Assembly (NCBI GenBank): GCA_017473345.1 | Contig: JAFULL010000015.1 | Location: 1 to 45,384, forward strand | Direction: 5' to 3' | Length of the DNA: 45,384 nucleotides | From: Clostridia bacterium | Lineage (GTDB): Bacteria > Bacillota > Clostridia > Christensenellales > Aristaeellaceae | Part shown: positions 25,738-34,604 of the stretch, one piece after another | Layout: every line of letters begins with the position of its first letter | How positions within the stretch are numbered: position 1 is the stretch's first letter | Translations under genes and position numbers: made by a program | Notes under the pieces: model-generated | Told to the model about the DNA's origin: nothing | Databases searched by the model: none | What the model saw: the letters and a program-made list of their open reading frames with translations, nothing else

Positions 25738-26688
25738 ATGACCCGTCAGCTGCATCCGGAATCAACTTCGTGGCAGCGCTCTGTCAAAAAGTACTGCCGC
25801 AGGCTTTGGGCAGACCGGTATATGTATTTGATCATTTTGCCGGTGCTGGTTTACTTTGCCCTGTTCAAGTACTGGCCCATGCTGTGGCTCAGGGTTTCGT
25901 TTTATGATTATAAGGTGCTCAAAGGCTTTGATGGCTCAAAATTCGTGGGGCTCAAATATCTGGAGAAGTTCCTCTCCAGCCCGGACTTCTGGGTGATTCT
26001 TGGCAACACGATCGTGCTGAATTTGTACTGCCTGGCCTTTGTGTTTCCGGTGCCCATTCTTTTTGCGCTGCTGCTCAATGAACTTCGCCCGGGAAGGTTT
26101 AAAAAGTTCACGCAGACCATCAGCTATCTGCCGTACTTTATTTCCACCATTGCATTTGCTTCCATGATCATCACGTTCCTTTCGCCCAACGAGGGAACGC
26201 TTGCAGTCATATTCAGAATGTTTGGCAAAGAGCCCATTTACTTTATGGGCGACGCCAAATATTTCAGGCCCATCGTCGTGATCTCGGGCATCTGGCAGCT
26301 GATGGGATGGAATGCGATCGTCTATCTGAGCGCGCTGACGGCCATTGACCCGCAGCTGTACGAGGCGGCTGTGATCGACGGCGCAGGCCGCTGGAAGCAG
26401 ACCTGGCACGTCACCCTGCCCAGCATCCGCACCACGATCGTCATTATGCTGATTCTGCAGATCGGCAAGCTGATGAACGTCAACTTTGAAAAGGTGTATC
26501 TGCTGCAGAACACGGCCAACCTGTCCGCCTCTGAAGTGATTCAGACCTACGTATACAAGCAGGGCATTGTGAATTTCAACTACAGCTACGGTTCGATGAT
26601 CGGCATGTTCAACTCTGTGGTGTCGCTGCTGCTGGTGGCGGGCGCCAACGCGGTGAGCAGGAAGATCTCGGAAGTCAGTCTCTGGTAA
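25738..26688 (+). CDS. Sugar ABC transporter permease (LplB type), second importer
   Basis: Membrane subunit of the second oligosaccharide importer, 316 residues from the ATG at 25738 (MTRQLHPEST), which has an AAGGAG site. The frame remains open further upstream but without a better start. Six membrane segments, first at about 29-45 (YLIILPVLVYFALFKYW). EAA loop LYEAAVIDGAGRWKQTWHVT followed by LPSI near residues 205-229. The order permease-permease-binding protein repeats that of the first importer, again with no ATPase gene. Confidence 0.92.
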   Translation: MTRQLHPESTSWQRSVKKYCRRLWADRYMYLIILPVLVYFALFKYWPMLWLRVSFYDYKVLKGFDGSKFVGLKYLEKFLSSPDFWVILGNTIVLNLYCLAFVFPVPILFALLLNELRPGRFKKFTQTISYLPYFISTIAFASMIITFLSPNEGTLAVIFRMFGKEPIYFMGDAKYFRPIVVISGIWQLMGWNAIVYLSALTAIDPQLYEAAVIDGAGRWKQTWHVTLPSIRTTIVIMLILQIGKLMNVNFEKVYLLQNTANLSASEVIQTYVYKQGIVNFNYSYGSMIGMFNSVVSLLLVAGANAVSRKISEVSLW

Positions 26689-26701
26689 GGCGGTGAAGAA
26701 G

Positions 26702-27571
26702 ATGAGACAGACAAAAGGCCAGCGTATTTTCGGGGTTTTCAATGTCATTTTCATGATCCTGCTGTGCATCGTCATCATATACCCGATTTTGAATCTGTTT
26801 GCACAGTCCGTCAGCGACGACTTGTATCTGCTGCGCGGCGACGTTACGTTCTATCCCATTGGTTTCAGTCTGGATGCGTACGCCAAGTTTTTCAATTCTT
26901 CCTATGTGATGCGGGCCTTCATCAACTCGGTATTTGTGGCGGGCGTTGGCTGCCTGACCAGCCTGACGATGACGCTTTTGGCGGCGTACCCCATTGCGTT
27001 TGGCAGGTTTTCCGGCAAAAAGATCTATACGGTCATCGTGTTCTTTCCCATGTGGTTTGTGGCGGGCATGATTCCGGAATACCTTGTGGTGCAGAAGATG
27101 GGGCTGCTCAACTCCTTTGCATCGCTCATTCTGATTGCGCTGGTAGCGCCGTACCATGTAATCATTCTCAGCACCTTCCTCAAGTCGATCCCCATTTCCC
27201 TGCACGAGTCCGCCCGCATCGACGGCGCGAATGAGCTGACCATTCTCATCCGAATTGTGCTGCCGCTGGCCAAGGCCGCCATGGCGACCATTGCGCTGTG
27301 GGTGATCGTGGGTCACTGGAACGACTATTTCAAGCCGCTGATGTATTTGACAGACTTTGAAAAATATACCTTCCAGCTGGCTTTGAAAGACATTGTGCTT
27401 TCAGCGGATGCGGCGGGTATCTACGGCATCGGCGGTCTGGAGGGTTATGGCCTTTCGCTGCGCCTCAAGAGCGCCATGCTGATCTTCTCCATGCTGCCCA
27501 TGCTGATCCTCTACCCGTTCCTGCAGCAGTACTTTGTCAAGGGCGTCATGATCGGCTCCATCAAAGGGTAA
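26702..27571 (+). CDS. Carbohydrate ABC transporter permease (YtcP type), second importer
   Basis: Second membrane subunit, 289 residues from the ATG at 26702 (MRQTKGQRIFG). The GTG at 26693 in the same frame is too close to the AAGG site to be preferred. Six membrane segments. EAA loop LHESARIDGANELTILIRIV followed by LPLAKA. C-terminus MIGSIKG as in related permeases. It starts 13 bp after the first permease ends. Confidence 0.92.
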   Translation: MRQTKGQRIFGVFNVIFMILLCIVIIYPILNLFAQSVSDDLYLLRGDVTFYPIGFSLDAYAKFFNSSYVMRAFINSVFVAGVGCLTSLTMTLLAAYPIAFGRFSGKKIYTVIVFFPMWFVAGMIPEYLVVQKMGLLNSFASLILIALVAPYHVIILSTFLKSIPISLHESARIDGANELTILIRIVLPLAKAAMATIALWVIVGHWNDYFKPLMYLTDFEKYTFQLALKDIVLSADAAGIYGIGGLEGYGLSLRLKSAMLIFSMLPMLILYPFLQQYFVKGVMIGSIKG

Positions 27572-27621
27572 CCAAAGCAAGTGTGCTTTGAAAATAAAAA
27601 ACATCAAGGAGGTTCCCACAC

Positions 27622-29118
27622 ATGAAACGACTGCTCGCGCTTCTTCTGTCCCTGTGCCTGTTTGTCGGTGCATCTGCATGTGCCGACACGCTCTTCCCGG
27701 AAACGGAAAGCCTGTCCATCTTTGCCAAAATGAGTCAGTTCCTCGAGCCTGGCAACACGCTGCTGACCGATGAAATGCAGAAACTGACCAATACCAAGAT
27801 CGACTTCCAGTGGATCCCCTCCGCCAGCTTCACCGAAAAGCTGAGCGCTGTTGTGGCTTCCGGCAAGCTGCCTGACGTCATCATTGCGCCTGCGGCCAAC
27901 ATTCCCATGCTGGTGGAACAGGGCGTCATCATTCCTTTGGATGATCTGATTGCCCAGCATGCGCCCGACTACCTGTCCTACCTGACCGAGGACGACAAGG
28001 TGATGCTCAAGCAGGCCTCCGACGGCAAGACCTACGGCGTTGCCCGTATCTTTGACTTCCCTTACGCCATGTCCACCATCATCCGCGAGGACTGGCTGAA
28101 GAACGTTGGCAAGGAAGCCCCCACCACCTGGGAAGAGTGGCTGGACGTGCTGCGCGCCTTCCGCGACAACGACCCCAACGGCGACGGCGCTGCCAACGAA
28201 ATTCCCCTCACCTTCTTCGATATGGGCCATATGCTCAACATCTTCGGCATCAAGGCGACGGCTGACGACGCGTTCTGCGTGACCGACGACGGCCAGTACA
28301 CGCTGGTGAGCGAACATCCCGCTTATAAGGACTTCCTTGAAGGAATGCGCCTGTTGTACAGCGAAAAACTGATCAACCAGGAATACCAGACTGTGGTGAT
28401 GAACAGCGCCTATCAGCAGATGAACGACAACCTGGCCGGCGCCATCATCGCCTGGGCACAGGAATGCCGCACCTTCACCACCACCAACCGCGCCACCATT
28501 CCCGATGCCAAGGCCGTCTGCGTGCCGCCCATCATGGGCCCTGCCGGCACCCAGCTGATCCCCGCCCGCGCCAAGCTGGACGTGCAGTACTGCATCACCG
28601 TGGCCGGCGAAGCCAAGGCTGAAAAGCTGATCAAGCTGGTCAACTGGTTCTTCACCGAGGAAGGCATCAAGCTGTGGAACTACGGCATTGAAGGCGTCCA
28701 TCATGAAGTGAAGGACGGCAAGCCTGCCATCATCGCGCCCCATGTCACCGACTTCGTCAGCGCCTACGGCGACGGTTTGTTCCTGAACTCCTTCCCCATT
28801 TACTGGGCTGCCGACGCTTACGAACAGGTCATGTGCAGCGGCCTGGACCGCAGCCAGCTGGATGAGCTCAACCAGGAGTTCGTCAAGGGCCTGTTCCTCA
28901 ACGAGGAATACTTCTACGTTCAGATGCCCACCTTCGCTACCGAAGCCTACATCGAGTATCAGGCTGACCTGCTGCCCAAGGTGGCGCAGATCCGCGACGA
29001 ATACATCACCGGCAAGATCGACATGGCGACCTACGACGCCGAATACCAGAAGCTGCTCGACGGCGGTCTGGATGAGGTGATCAAGCAGGCTGGCGAAATC
29101 TACAGCAGCCTGAAGTAA
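27622..29118 (+). CDS. Extracellular solute-binding protein, second importer
   Basis: A family-1-like binding protein of 498 residues. The signal peptide spans residues 1 to about 20. A Cys follows in GASACADT, which could be a weak lipobox or simply a type-I site, so lipidation is undecided. The mature part has TNTKIDFQWIPSASFTEKLS, VASGKLPDVIIAPA, REDWLKNVGKEAPTTWEEWL (domain hinge typical of LipO-type proteins) and the DPNGDGAANEIPLTF calcium-like loop shared by this group. Strong C-ending codon bias indicates high expression. It is followed by a GC-rich hairpin and then a hydrolase gene. Confidence 0.92.
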   Translation: MKRLLALLLSLCLFVGASACADTLFPETESLSIFAKMSQFLEPGNTLLTDEMQKLTNTKIDFQWIPSASFTEKLSAVVASGKLPDVIIAPAANIPMLVEQGVIIPLDDLIAQHAPDYLSYLTEDDKVMLKQASDGKTYGVARIFDFPYAMSTIIREDWLKNVGKEAPTTWEEWLDVLRAFRDNDPNGDGAANEIPLTFFDMGHMLNIFGIKATADDAFCVTDDGQYTLVSEHPAYKDFLEGMRLLYSEKLINQEYQTVVMNSAYQQMNDNLAGAIIAWAQECRTFTTTNRATIPDAKAVCVPPIMGPAGTQLIPARAKLDVQYCITVAGEAKAEKLIKLVNWFFTEEGIKLWNYGIEGVHHEVKDGKPAIIAPHVTDFVSAYGDGLFLNSFPIYWAADAYEQVMCSGLDRSQLDELNQEFVKGLFLNEEYFYVQMPTFATEAYIEYQADLLPKVAQIRDEYITGKIDMATYDAEYQKLLDGGLDEVIKQAGEIYSSLK

Positions 29119-29130
29119 TGCCTTTGGCGA

Positions 29131-29159
29131 GGCAGTCCGGTCTGTGCGGCCGGACTGCC
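29131..29159 (+). other. GC-rich hairpin after the second binding-protein gene
   Basis: Ten-bp perfect stem (GGCAGTCCGG at 29131-29140 with 29150-29159) and no T-run. Same position relative to the binding-protein gene as the hairpins at 13387 and 31695. Confidence 0.65.
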
Positions 29160-29225
29160 CTCCATCAGGCCCTTCTCTGATCTGGTGCTTTCCCAACATC
29201 ACAAACAAGGCGGGATGAAAACAAT

Positions 29226-30290
29226 ATGCTTGAACCAAAAGAAAAATCCCGGCAGTACAGAGAAGCATATCGGGATGGGATCAGAGACCTGATTCACCGC
29301 ATGCAGGAAAACGGACGCCTGGAGAGAACACAGTGGATGCCTCCCTGCAAGGCGAAGGAAGAGCAGGAAGCTTACCGGGAAGAGCTGCGCAGGCTGCTGG
29401 GATGGCCGCTGACGCAGCCGCTGAGCGGCACGGCACCGCAAATGACCGTGAAAGAGACGATCCGGCTGGAAAACCACTGCCTGCTGCGCGTGCAGTTTGA
29501 GGTGTTTCCGGGGCTGCCCTACTACGGCCTTTTGTACGTGCCCGAGCATGCCAGTCAGCCGCTGCCACTGATCATCTGCCAGCACGGAGGCCAGGGAACA
29601 CCGGAACTGTGCTCTGATTTTCACGGGAACAACAACTACTCCCACATTGTCACAAACCTGCTGAAAACAGACGCGGTCGTGTTTGCGCCGCAGATGCTTC
29701 TGTGGTGCGAGGCCGAAGAGGACAAACCCTGTTTTCCGGGTTACGGGCTGCCGTACAACCGCAATGAAACCGATGCGGCGCTCAGACAGCTGGGCGGGTC
29801 GCTGGCTGCGCTGGAAGTGTTTTGCCTGATGCGTGCGCTGGATACGCTCTGCCTGATGGAAGAGATCGATGCCCAGCGTATTGCAATGCTTGGCCTGTCC
29901 TACGGCGGCTTTTACACGCAACTGACGGCGGCGCTGGATACGCGCATTCGCTGCGCGCATTCATCAGCCTTCTTCAGCCAGCGCGAAAGCTACTGCTGGC
30001 CGGACTTTGCATGGCAAAACGCCGCCCGGCGCATGCAGGACGCCGAGATCTGCGCGCTGATCGCCCCCAGGCCTTTGACCATCGAAATCGGCACGATGGA
30101 CAACCGGTTTGACTACCGGCTGACCCAGCAGGAGTTTGAACGGTTGATTCCATACTACGAAGCGCACGGCGCTGCCGACCGGTTGAGACTGCAGATTGTG
30201 CAGACCAATCACCAGTATGGCGATGTGGAAGGCATCATCAACTGGCTGATGGACGGGATGAAGGGTGATGCTATTGCATGGCCAGATTAA
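29226..30290 (+). CDS. Alpha/beta-hydrolase (acetylesterase-like)
   Basis: A 354-residue hydrolase with no signal peptide. It has PLPLIICQHGGQGTPEL (oxyanion HGG, about 113-129), the nucleophile Ser225 in LGLSYGGFYTQL, an Asp in EIGTMDNRFDYR and a His in IVQTNHQYGDVEG. The pattern resembles dienelactone-hydrolase/acetyl-xylan-esterase-like proteins. It follows the second importer, so it probably acts on the imported, ester-decorated sugar. The ribosome site is modest (GGCGGG). Substrate unknown. Confidence 0.78.
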   Translation: MLEPKEKSRQYREAYRDGIRDLIHRMQENGRLERTQWMPPCKAKEEQEAYREELRRLLGWPLTQPLSGTAPQMTVKETIRLENHCLLRVQFEVFPGLPYYGLLYVPEHASQPLPLIICQHGGQGTPELCSDFHGNNNYSHIVTNLLKTDAVVFAPQMLLWCEAEEDKPCFPGYGLPYNRNETDAALRQLGGSLAALEVFCLMRALDTLCLMEEIDAQRIAMLGLSYGGFYTQLTAALDTRIRCAHSSAFFSQRESYCWPDFAWQNAARRMQDAEICALIAPRPLTIEIGTMDNRFDYRLTQQEFERLIPYYEAHGAADRLRLQIVQTNHQYGDVEGIINWLMDGMKGDAIAWPD

Positions 30291-30376
30291 TGAAAATGGA
30301 GACGGGGTGGCAAAGAGTGCTGCCGCAGTCATGCTTGTGTAAAAATTTCATTCTGTAAAAACCCCACCCATCATGC

Positions 30377-30434
30377 AAACAGATTTTTGGCAAGGATGAG
30401 GTCGCCTGTTCAAATACGCATGTCATTCCCCAAA
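30377..30434 (+). repeat. tRNA-Thr 3'-half remnant, copy B
   Basis: A diverged copy of the fragment at 24190. ATTTTTGGCAAGG, GAGGTCGCCTGTTCAAATAC and GCATGTCATTCCCC align base for base with copy A, about 6.19 kb upstream. It is more decayed than copy A (the T-arm and the CCA end are altered). Confidence 0.65.
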
Positions 30435-30462
30435 CCGGCTTGTGTTATGCAAGTCGGTTTTT
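30435..30462 (+). terminator. Terminator following remnant B
   Basis: CCGGCTTG (30435-30442) pairs with CAAGTCGG (30450-30457, one G-T) and is followed by TTTTT. It ends the second importer/hydrolase unit. The 3' half is identical to the terminator after copy A. Confidence 0.88.
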
Positions 30463-30632
30463 GTGTTCTGATGTCGCTGAATGGAGCTGCTAGTCACGAT
30501 AAGGAAACCTCTATCCACATACCTCCTTGTTCTTTCAGGCCTTTGTCTTTCCTTTTTCTGCAAAAAAGTCGGAAATACAGGATATTTTCACTTGTTTTTC
30601 GGATGGCGTGCAGAGCCCTTTATCCTATATAA

Positions 30633-30638
30633 TGGAAA
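30633..30638 (+). promoter_or_regulatory. -10 box upstream of the third importer
   Basis: TATAAT (within CCTATATAATGG) lies about 30 bp before the binding-protein ATG. No acceptable -35 is found at 16-18 bp, so activation by the response regulator encoded downstream is plausible. The rest of the gap 30463-30630 holds no gene that I can see. Confidence 0.5.
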
Positions 30639-30667
30639 CAACATAAAACTGAAAGGAGCTTATCCTT

Positions 30668-31675
30668 ATGAAAAAGCTCATCGCTCTGGTCCTGGTTATG
30701 ATCCTGTGCCTGGCCTGCGTGCCCGCCATGGCCGAGGACAACACCCTGGTACTGATCACCGCTACCGCCGCTGACAACCTGGACGTGGTCATTCCCGCCT
30801 TTGAAGCCGCTACCGGCATCAAGGTCGAGATCATCACTGCCGGCACCGGCGAGGTGTACAGCCGCATTCAGAATGAAACCAACAACCCCTCTGCCGACGT
30901 GACCTGGATCTCCGCCAGCTACGTCATGCGCGACACCAGCTACTTCACCCCCTACGTGTCTGTGAACGACGCCGACCTGCCCGAAGCGTTCCGCGCCGGC
31001 GAAGGCTACATCAACTTCACCAACTTCACCGTGCCCGTCATCCTGGTCAACAAGAACCTGGTCGACGTAGAAATCAAGGGCTACAAGGATCTGCTGGATC
31101 CCTCCCTGTTTGGCAAGATCGCCCATGGCGACTCCGCCTCCTCCTCTTCCGCCTACAACCACCTCGAAAATATGCTCTACTCCATCGGCAACGGCGACAT
31201 GTTCGCCGAGGAAGCCTGGGAGTACGTTGAAGCGTTCCTCAAGCAGCTGGACGGCCGCATCGTCAACAGCTCCGGCACCATCTACAAGGGCACCGAGTCC
31301 GGCGAATATGCCGTTGGCATGAGCTGGGATACCCCCGCGCTGGGCTACCTGGCCCAGGGCATCGACTACCTGGAAATGGTTACCATGGAAGAGGGCGCTC
31401 TGTGCTCTCCCAGCGGCGTTGCCATCATCAAGAACTGCAAGCATGAGGAAAACGCCAAGAAGTTCGTTGACTTCATGACCAGCAAGGAATGCCAGTCTCT
31501 GCTGGGCACCCAGGTTCCCGGCGCCAATCCCCTGCGCACCGACGTGGAACTGGCTCCCTACAAGACCGGCCTGGCCGACATGAACGCCATGGTTATCAGC
31601 CCCGTGACCTCCAGCGAGAACAAGCCCCTGGTTCTGGAGCGTTATCAGGATCTGTACCTGGAGATCTTCGAATAA
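30668..31675 (+). CDS. ABC transporter substrate-binding protein (AfuA/FbpA-like)
   Basis: Periplasmic-type binding protein of the Fe3+/putrescine/2-aminoethylphosphonate/phospho-compound group, 335 residues. Signal peptide 1-22 ends in PAMA before EDN. It has VVIPAFEAATGIKVEIITAG, GEVYSRIQNETNNPSADVTW (domain-1 ligand loop) and NFTVPVILVNKNLV (hinge). It lacks obvious paired Tyr residues expected for a ferric-binding FbpA, so the ligand may be an organic anion (sugar-phosphate-like) rather than iron. AAAGGAG ribosome site. Codon bias marks high expression. Confidence 0.85.
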   Translation: MKKLIALVLVMILCLACVPAMAEDNTLVLITATAADNLDVVIPAFEAATGIKVEIITAGTGEVYSRIQNETNNPSADVTWISASYVMRDTSYFTPYVSVNDADLPEAFRAGEGYINFTNFTVPVILVNKNLVDVEIKGYKDLLDPSLFGKIAHGDSASSSSAYNHLENMLYSIGNGDMFAEEAWEYVEAFLKQLDGRIVNSSGTIYKGTESGEYAVGMSWDTPALGYLAQGIDYLEMVTMEEGALCSPSGVAIIKNCKHEENAKKFVDFMTSKECQSLLGTQVPGANPLRTDVELAPYKTGLADMNAMVISPVTSSENKPLVLERYQDLYLEIFE

Positions 31676-31694
31676 TTTTTGAAGGAAATCCCGC

Positions 31695-31730
31695 GCAGAA
31701 TCCCTCCCGTTTTCCCGGGAGGGATTCTGC
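31695..31730 (+). other. Intercistronic hairpin after the third binding-protein gene
   Basis: A perfect 15-bp stem (GCAGAATCCCTCCCG at 31695-31709 with 31716-31730) and a 6-base loop, with no T-run, between the binding-protein and ATPase genes. It should limit read-through or stabilise the upstream mRNA, so that binding protein exceeds transporter. Confidence 0.75.
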
Positions 31731-31765
31731 ATAAAGACAGCCTTTTGAAAAAGGAGCTCGAGTAT

Positions 31766-32857
31766 ATGAGCGTTACGATCAAAATTGAGCATGCGGTAAA
31801 GAAATTCGGCAGCAACACCGTCATCAAGGACCTTTCCCTCACCGTTGAGCAGGGCGAGTTTTTTACCCTGCTGGGTTCCTCCGGCTGCGGCAAGACCACC
31901 CTGCTGCGCATGATCGCGGGCTTCAACAGCATTGAAGGCGGCGACTTTTATTTCAACGACAAGCGCATCAACGACATGCCTCCCTACAAGCGCAATATCG
32001 GCATGGTGTTCCAGAACTATGCCATTTTCCCGCATATGAACACGTTCAATAACGTCGCCTTCGGCCTCAAGCAGCAGAAGGTGCGTGAACCTGAGCTTTC
32101 CCGCCGCGTGAATGAAATGTTGGAAACCGTGCAGATTTCCGAGCTGCGCGACAGAATGCCCAAAAATATGTCCGGCGGCCAGCAGCAGCGCATCGCGCTG
32201 GCGCGCGCCATCGTGATGCAGCCTGACGTGCTGCTGATGGACGAGCCGCTCAGTAACCTCGACGCCAAGCTGCGCGTGGAAATGCGCACAGCCATCAAAC
32301 ATATTCAGAACGCCTGCAAGATCACCACCATTTACGTCACTCACGACCAGGAGGAGGCGCTGGCCATCTCCGACCGCATCGCGGTCATGCGCGAGGGCGT
32401 CATTCAGCAGGTGGGTGCGCCCATCACCATTTATCAGCATCCCGCCAACCTGTTCGTGGCCACCTTCATCGGCCAGAGCAGCCTGATGGACGCCACCGCC
32501 CTGCATGTGGACGGCCAGCCCGCTGTGAAGCTTTATGACGGCAGCGTGCGCGTGCTGCCCGGCATGCGCGCCGATATTGCCGATGGCACGGCGCTCAAGC
32601 TGTGCATCCGTCCCAATGAATTCCACTTTGCTGATGAAGGCCTGAACGCTTCCGTGGAAGAGCGCGTGTTCTTCGGCGATACCATGCGCTACACCCTCAG
32701 GCTGGACAACGGCCAGGTGATCGAGATCAAGCAGGACATCCACCAGCCCCTTGCGCAGATCGGCGAAAAGGTGAAGCTGTCCTTCCGCAGCGACGTGGTC
32801 AATGCCTTTGATGCACACAGCGAGGTGTCTGTCATGAAGGAAGTGGTGCAGGCATGA
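31766..32857 (+). CDS. ABC transporter ATP-binding protein (PotA/FbpC-like)
   Basis: Energises the third importer. It has 363 residues from the ATG at 31766 (MSVTIKIEHA) with AAGGAG upstream. Walker A GSSGCGKTT (37-45), Q-loop MVFQNYAIFPH, signature MSGGQQQRIALARAI, Walker B VLLMDEPLSNLDAKLR, H-loop YVTHDQEEAL, and a C-terminal TOBE-like regulatory region (LCIRPNEFHF onward). The stop overlaps the permease start by 4 bp. Confidence 0.96.
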   Translation: MSVTIKIEHAVKKFGSNTVIKDLSLTVEQGEFFTLLGSSGCGKTTLLRMIAGFNSIEGGDFYFNDKRINDMPPYKRNIGMVFQNYAIFPHMNTFNNVAFGLKQQKVREPELSRRVNEMLETVQISELRDRMPKNMSGGQQQRIALARAIVMQPDVLLMDEPLSNLDAKLRVEMRTAIKHIQNACKITTIYVTHDQEEALAISDRIAVMREGVIQQVGAPITIYQHPANLFVATFIGQSSLMDATALHVDGQPAVKLYDGSVRVLPGMRADIADGTALKLCIRPNEFHFADEGLNASVEERVFFGDTMRYTLRLDNGQVIEIKQDIHQPLAQIGEKVKLSFRSDVVNAFDAHSEVSVMKEVVQA

Positions 32858-34506
32858 AAAAGCGCCGCTTTCTCAACGGCTGGACGCTGATCACCGCCGC
32901 ATGCTTCCTGTTCTTCCTGTTCTTCTTCCTGTATCCCATCTCGCGCATTTTCATCAACAGCGTGTATAACTTCGAGACCGGCGCGTTCTCGATGAAGTCG
33001 TTTGTGAAGTTCTTCACCAAGCGCTACTACACCAATACCGTGTGGAACAGCCTGAAGGTCACGTCGCTGGCCACGCTGTCGACGGCGTTCTTCGGCGGCA
33101 CGCTGGCCTACCTGGCGCGCACCATCCGCCTGCGCGGCAAGCGCGTGCTGGATATCGTGATGCTCATCTCCGTGCTGTCGCCGCCCTTCATCGGCGCATA
33201 TTCGTGGATCGTGCTGCTGGGCCGCGCGGGCGTGGTGACCGAGTTCATCAACAAGCTGTTTGGCATCCAGTTTGAGGGCATCTACGGCTTCTCCGGCATT
33301 CTGCTGGTGTTCACCATCAAGCTGTCGCCGCTGGTGTATCTGTATGTATCCGGTGCTTTGAAAAACCTGGACAACTCCCTCAACGAAGCCAGCGAAAGCA
33401 TGGGCTGCCGCGGCGTTCGCAAGATCGTTACCGTCATCCTGCCGCTGATCCTGCCCACGCTGCTGGCGTCGGCCCTGCTGGTGTTCATGCGCGCTCTGGC
33501 GGACTTCGGCACCCCCATGCTCATCGGCGAGGGCTACCGCACACTGCCGGTGCTCATCTACAACAGCTTCATCGGCGAGGTTTCGCAGGACCATTCCTTT
33601 GCTGCCGCCATCAGCGTGATCATCGTGGCGTTCACCACGGCCATCTTCCTGCTGCAGCGCTGGGTGGCCGGCCGTGTCAACATCGAAATGAGCTCCATGA
33701 ACCCCCTGGAGCCCAAAAAGGCCACCGGCATCCGCAATGTGCTGGCGCATGCATATGCGTATGTGTTCATCCTGCTGGAGCTGCTGCCCATCATCGTGGT
33801 CACGTTCAACTCGTTCCAGAACACGCAGGGCAGCATGTTTGTGGAGGGCTTCTCGCTGACCAGCTATGTGAAGGCCTTCAACTCGATGGGCTCGTCCATC
33901 GCAAACACCTACATGTACTCCATCGCAGCGCTGTTCATCATTCTGGTGATCGGCATTCTGGTGTCCTACAGCTCTGTGCGCCGCCCCAGCGTGCTCACAG
34001 CTGTGCTTGATACCACCACCATGTTCCCCTACATCATCCCTGGCTCGGTACTGGGCATTTCGATGCTGCTGGCCTTCAACAAGCCTCCGCTCACCCTGTC
34101 GGGTACAGCGATGATCATCATCGCGGCGTACGTCATCCGCCGACTGCCGTATACCATCCGCTCCTCCAGCGCGATTCTGCGGCAGATCAGCCCAAGCGTC
34201 GAGGAGGCCTCGCAGAGCCTGGGCGCAAACGGCGCCGAGACCTTTGTGAAGGTCACCGTGCCCATGATGATCTCGGGCGTGCTGCCCGGCGCACTGATGA
34301 GCTGGATGTCCATCATCAGCGAGCTGAGTGCGTCCATCATGCTGTATGTGGGCACCACCAAGACGATGACCATCTCCATCTATACCGAGGTCATCCGCGG
34401 CAACTTCGGCGTGGCAAGCGCGCTGTCGACCATCCTGATCCTGTCGACCATCGTGGTGCTGCTGACTTTCTTCAAGCTCACCGGCCGGTCTGAGATCGAA
34501 CTGTAA
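32854..34506 (+). CDS. Fused ABC transporter permease (FbpB/AfuB-like)
   Basis: A 550-residue permease with two six-helix halves fused in one chain, as in ferric/organophosphate-type importers. Two EAA loops dock the ATPase dimer: NEASESMGCRGVRKIVTVIL followed by PLIL (about 175-200), and VEEASQSLGANGAETFVKVT followed by VPMM (about 449-474). The ATG overlaps the ATPase stop. A terminator follows, so the importer forms a three-gene unit separate from the downstream two-component system. Confidence 0.93.
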   Translation: MKKRRFLNGWTLITAACFLFFLFFFLYPISRIFINSVYNFETGAFSMKSFVKFFTKRYYTNTVWNSLKVTSLATLSTAFFGGTLAYLARTIRLRGKRVLDIVMLISVLSPPFIGAYSWIVLLGRAGVVTEFINKLFGIQFEGIYGFSGILLVFTIKLSPLVYLYVSGALKNLDNSLNEASESMGCRGVRKIVTVILPLILPTLLASALLVFMRALADFGTPMLIGEGYRTLPVLIYNSFIGEVSQDHSFAAAISVIIVAFTTAIFLLQRWVAGRVNIEMSSMNPLEPKKATGIRNVLAHAYAYVFILLELLPIIVVTFNSFQNTQGSMFVEGFSLTSYVKAFNSMGSSIANTYMYSIAALFIILVIGILVSYSSVRRPSVLTAVLDTTTMFPYIIPGSVLGISMLLAFNKPPLTLSGTAMIIIAAYVIRRLPYTIRSSSAILRQISPSVEEASQSLGANGAETFVKVTVPMMISGVLPGALMSWMSIISELSASIMLYVGTTKTMTISIYTEVIRGNFGVASALSTILILSTIVVLLTFFKLTGRSEIEL

Positions 34507-34515
34507 AACACAGCT

Positions 34516-34554
34516 GCCCCGTGTGCCTGGATGGCATGCGGGGCTTTTCCTTTT
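34516..34554 (+). terminator. Terminator of the third importer
   Basis: Twelve-bp stem with two G-T pairs (34516-34527 with 34533-34544) followed by TTTTCCTTTT. Confidence 0.8.
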
Positions 34555-34567
34555 AACGCAAAAGCGG

Positions 34568-34573
34568 TATAAT
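34568..34573 (+). promoter_or_regulatory. -10 box of the two-component system
   Basis: TATAAT at 34568-34573, 31 bp before the kinase ATG and just after a terminator. No clear -35 box. Confidence 0.5.
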
Positions 34574-34604
34574 CAGGGTACAGATGTGAAAGGAACCATA
34601 TATC

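Noticed and set aside
24247-30462. Active mobile element between the tRNA-like repeats
   Set aside because: No integrase, transposase or phage gene lies between the repeats, and the repeats are diverged; at most it is an old island.
30620-32818. A very long open frame on the minus strand opposite the third importer's binding protein and ATPase
   Set aside because: It mirrors two well-supported genes with strong C-ending codon bias, which removes stop codons from the antisense frame. It has no ribosome site and shows no protein family.
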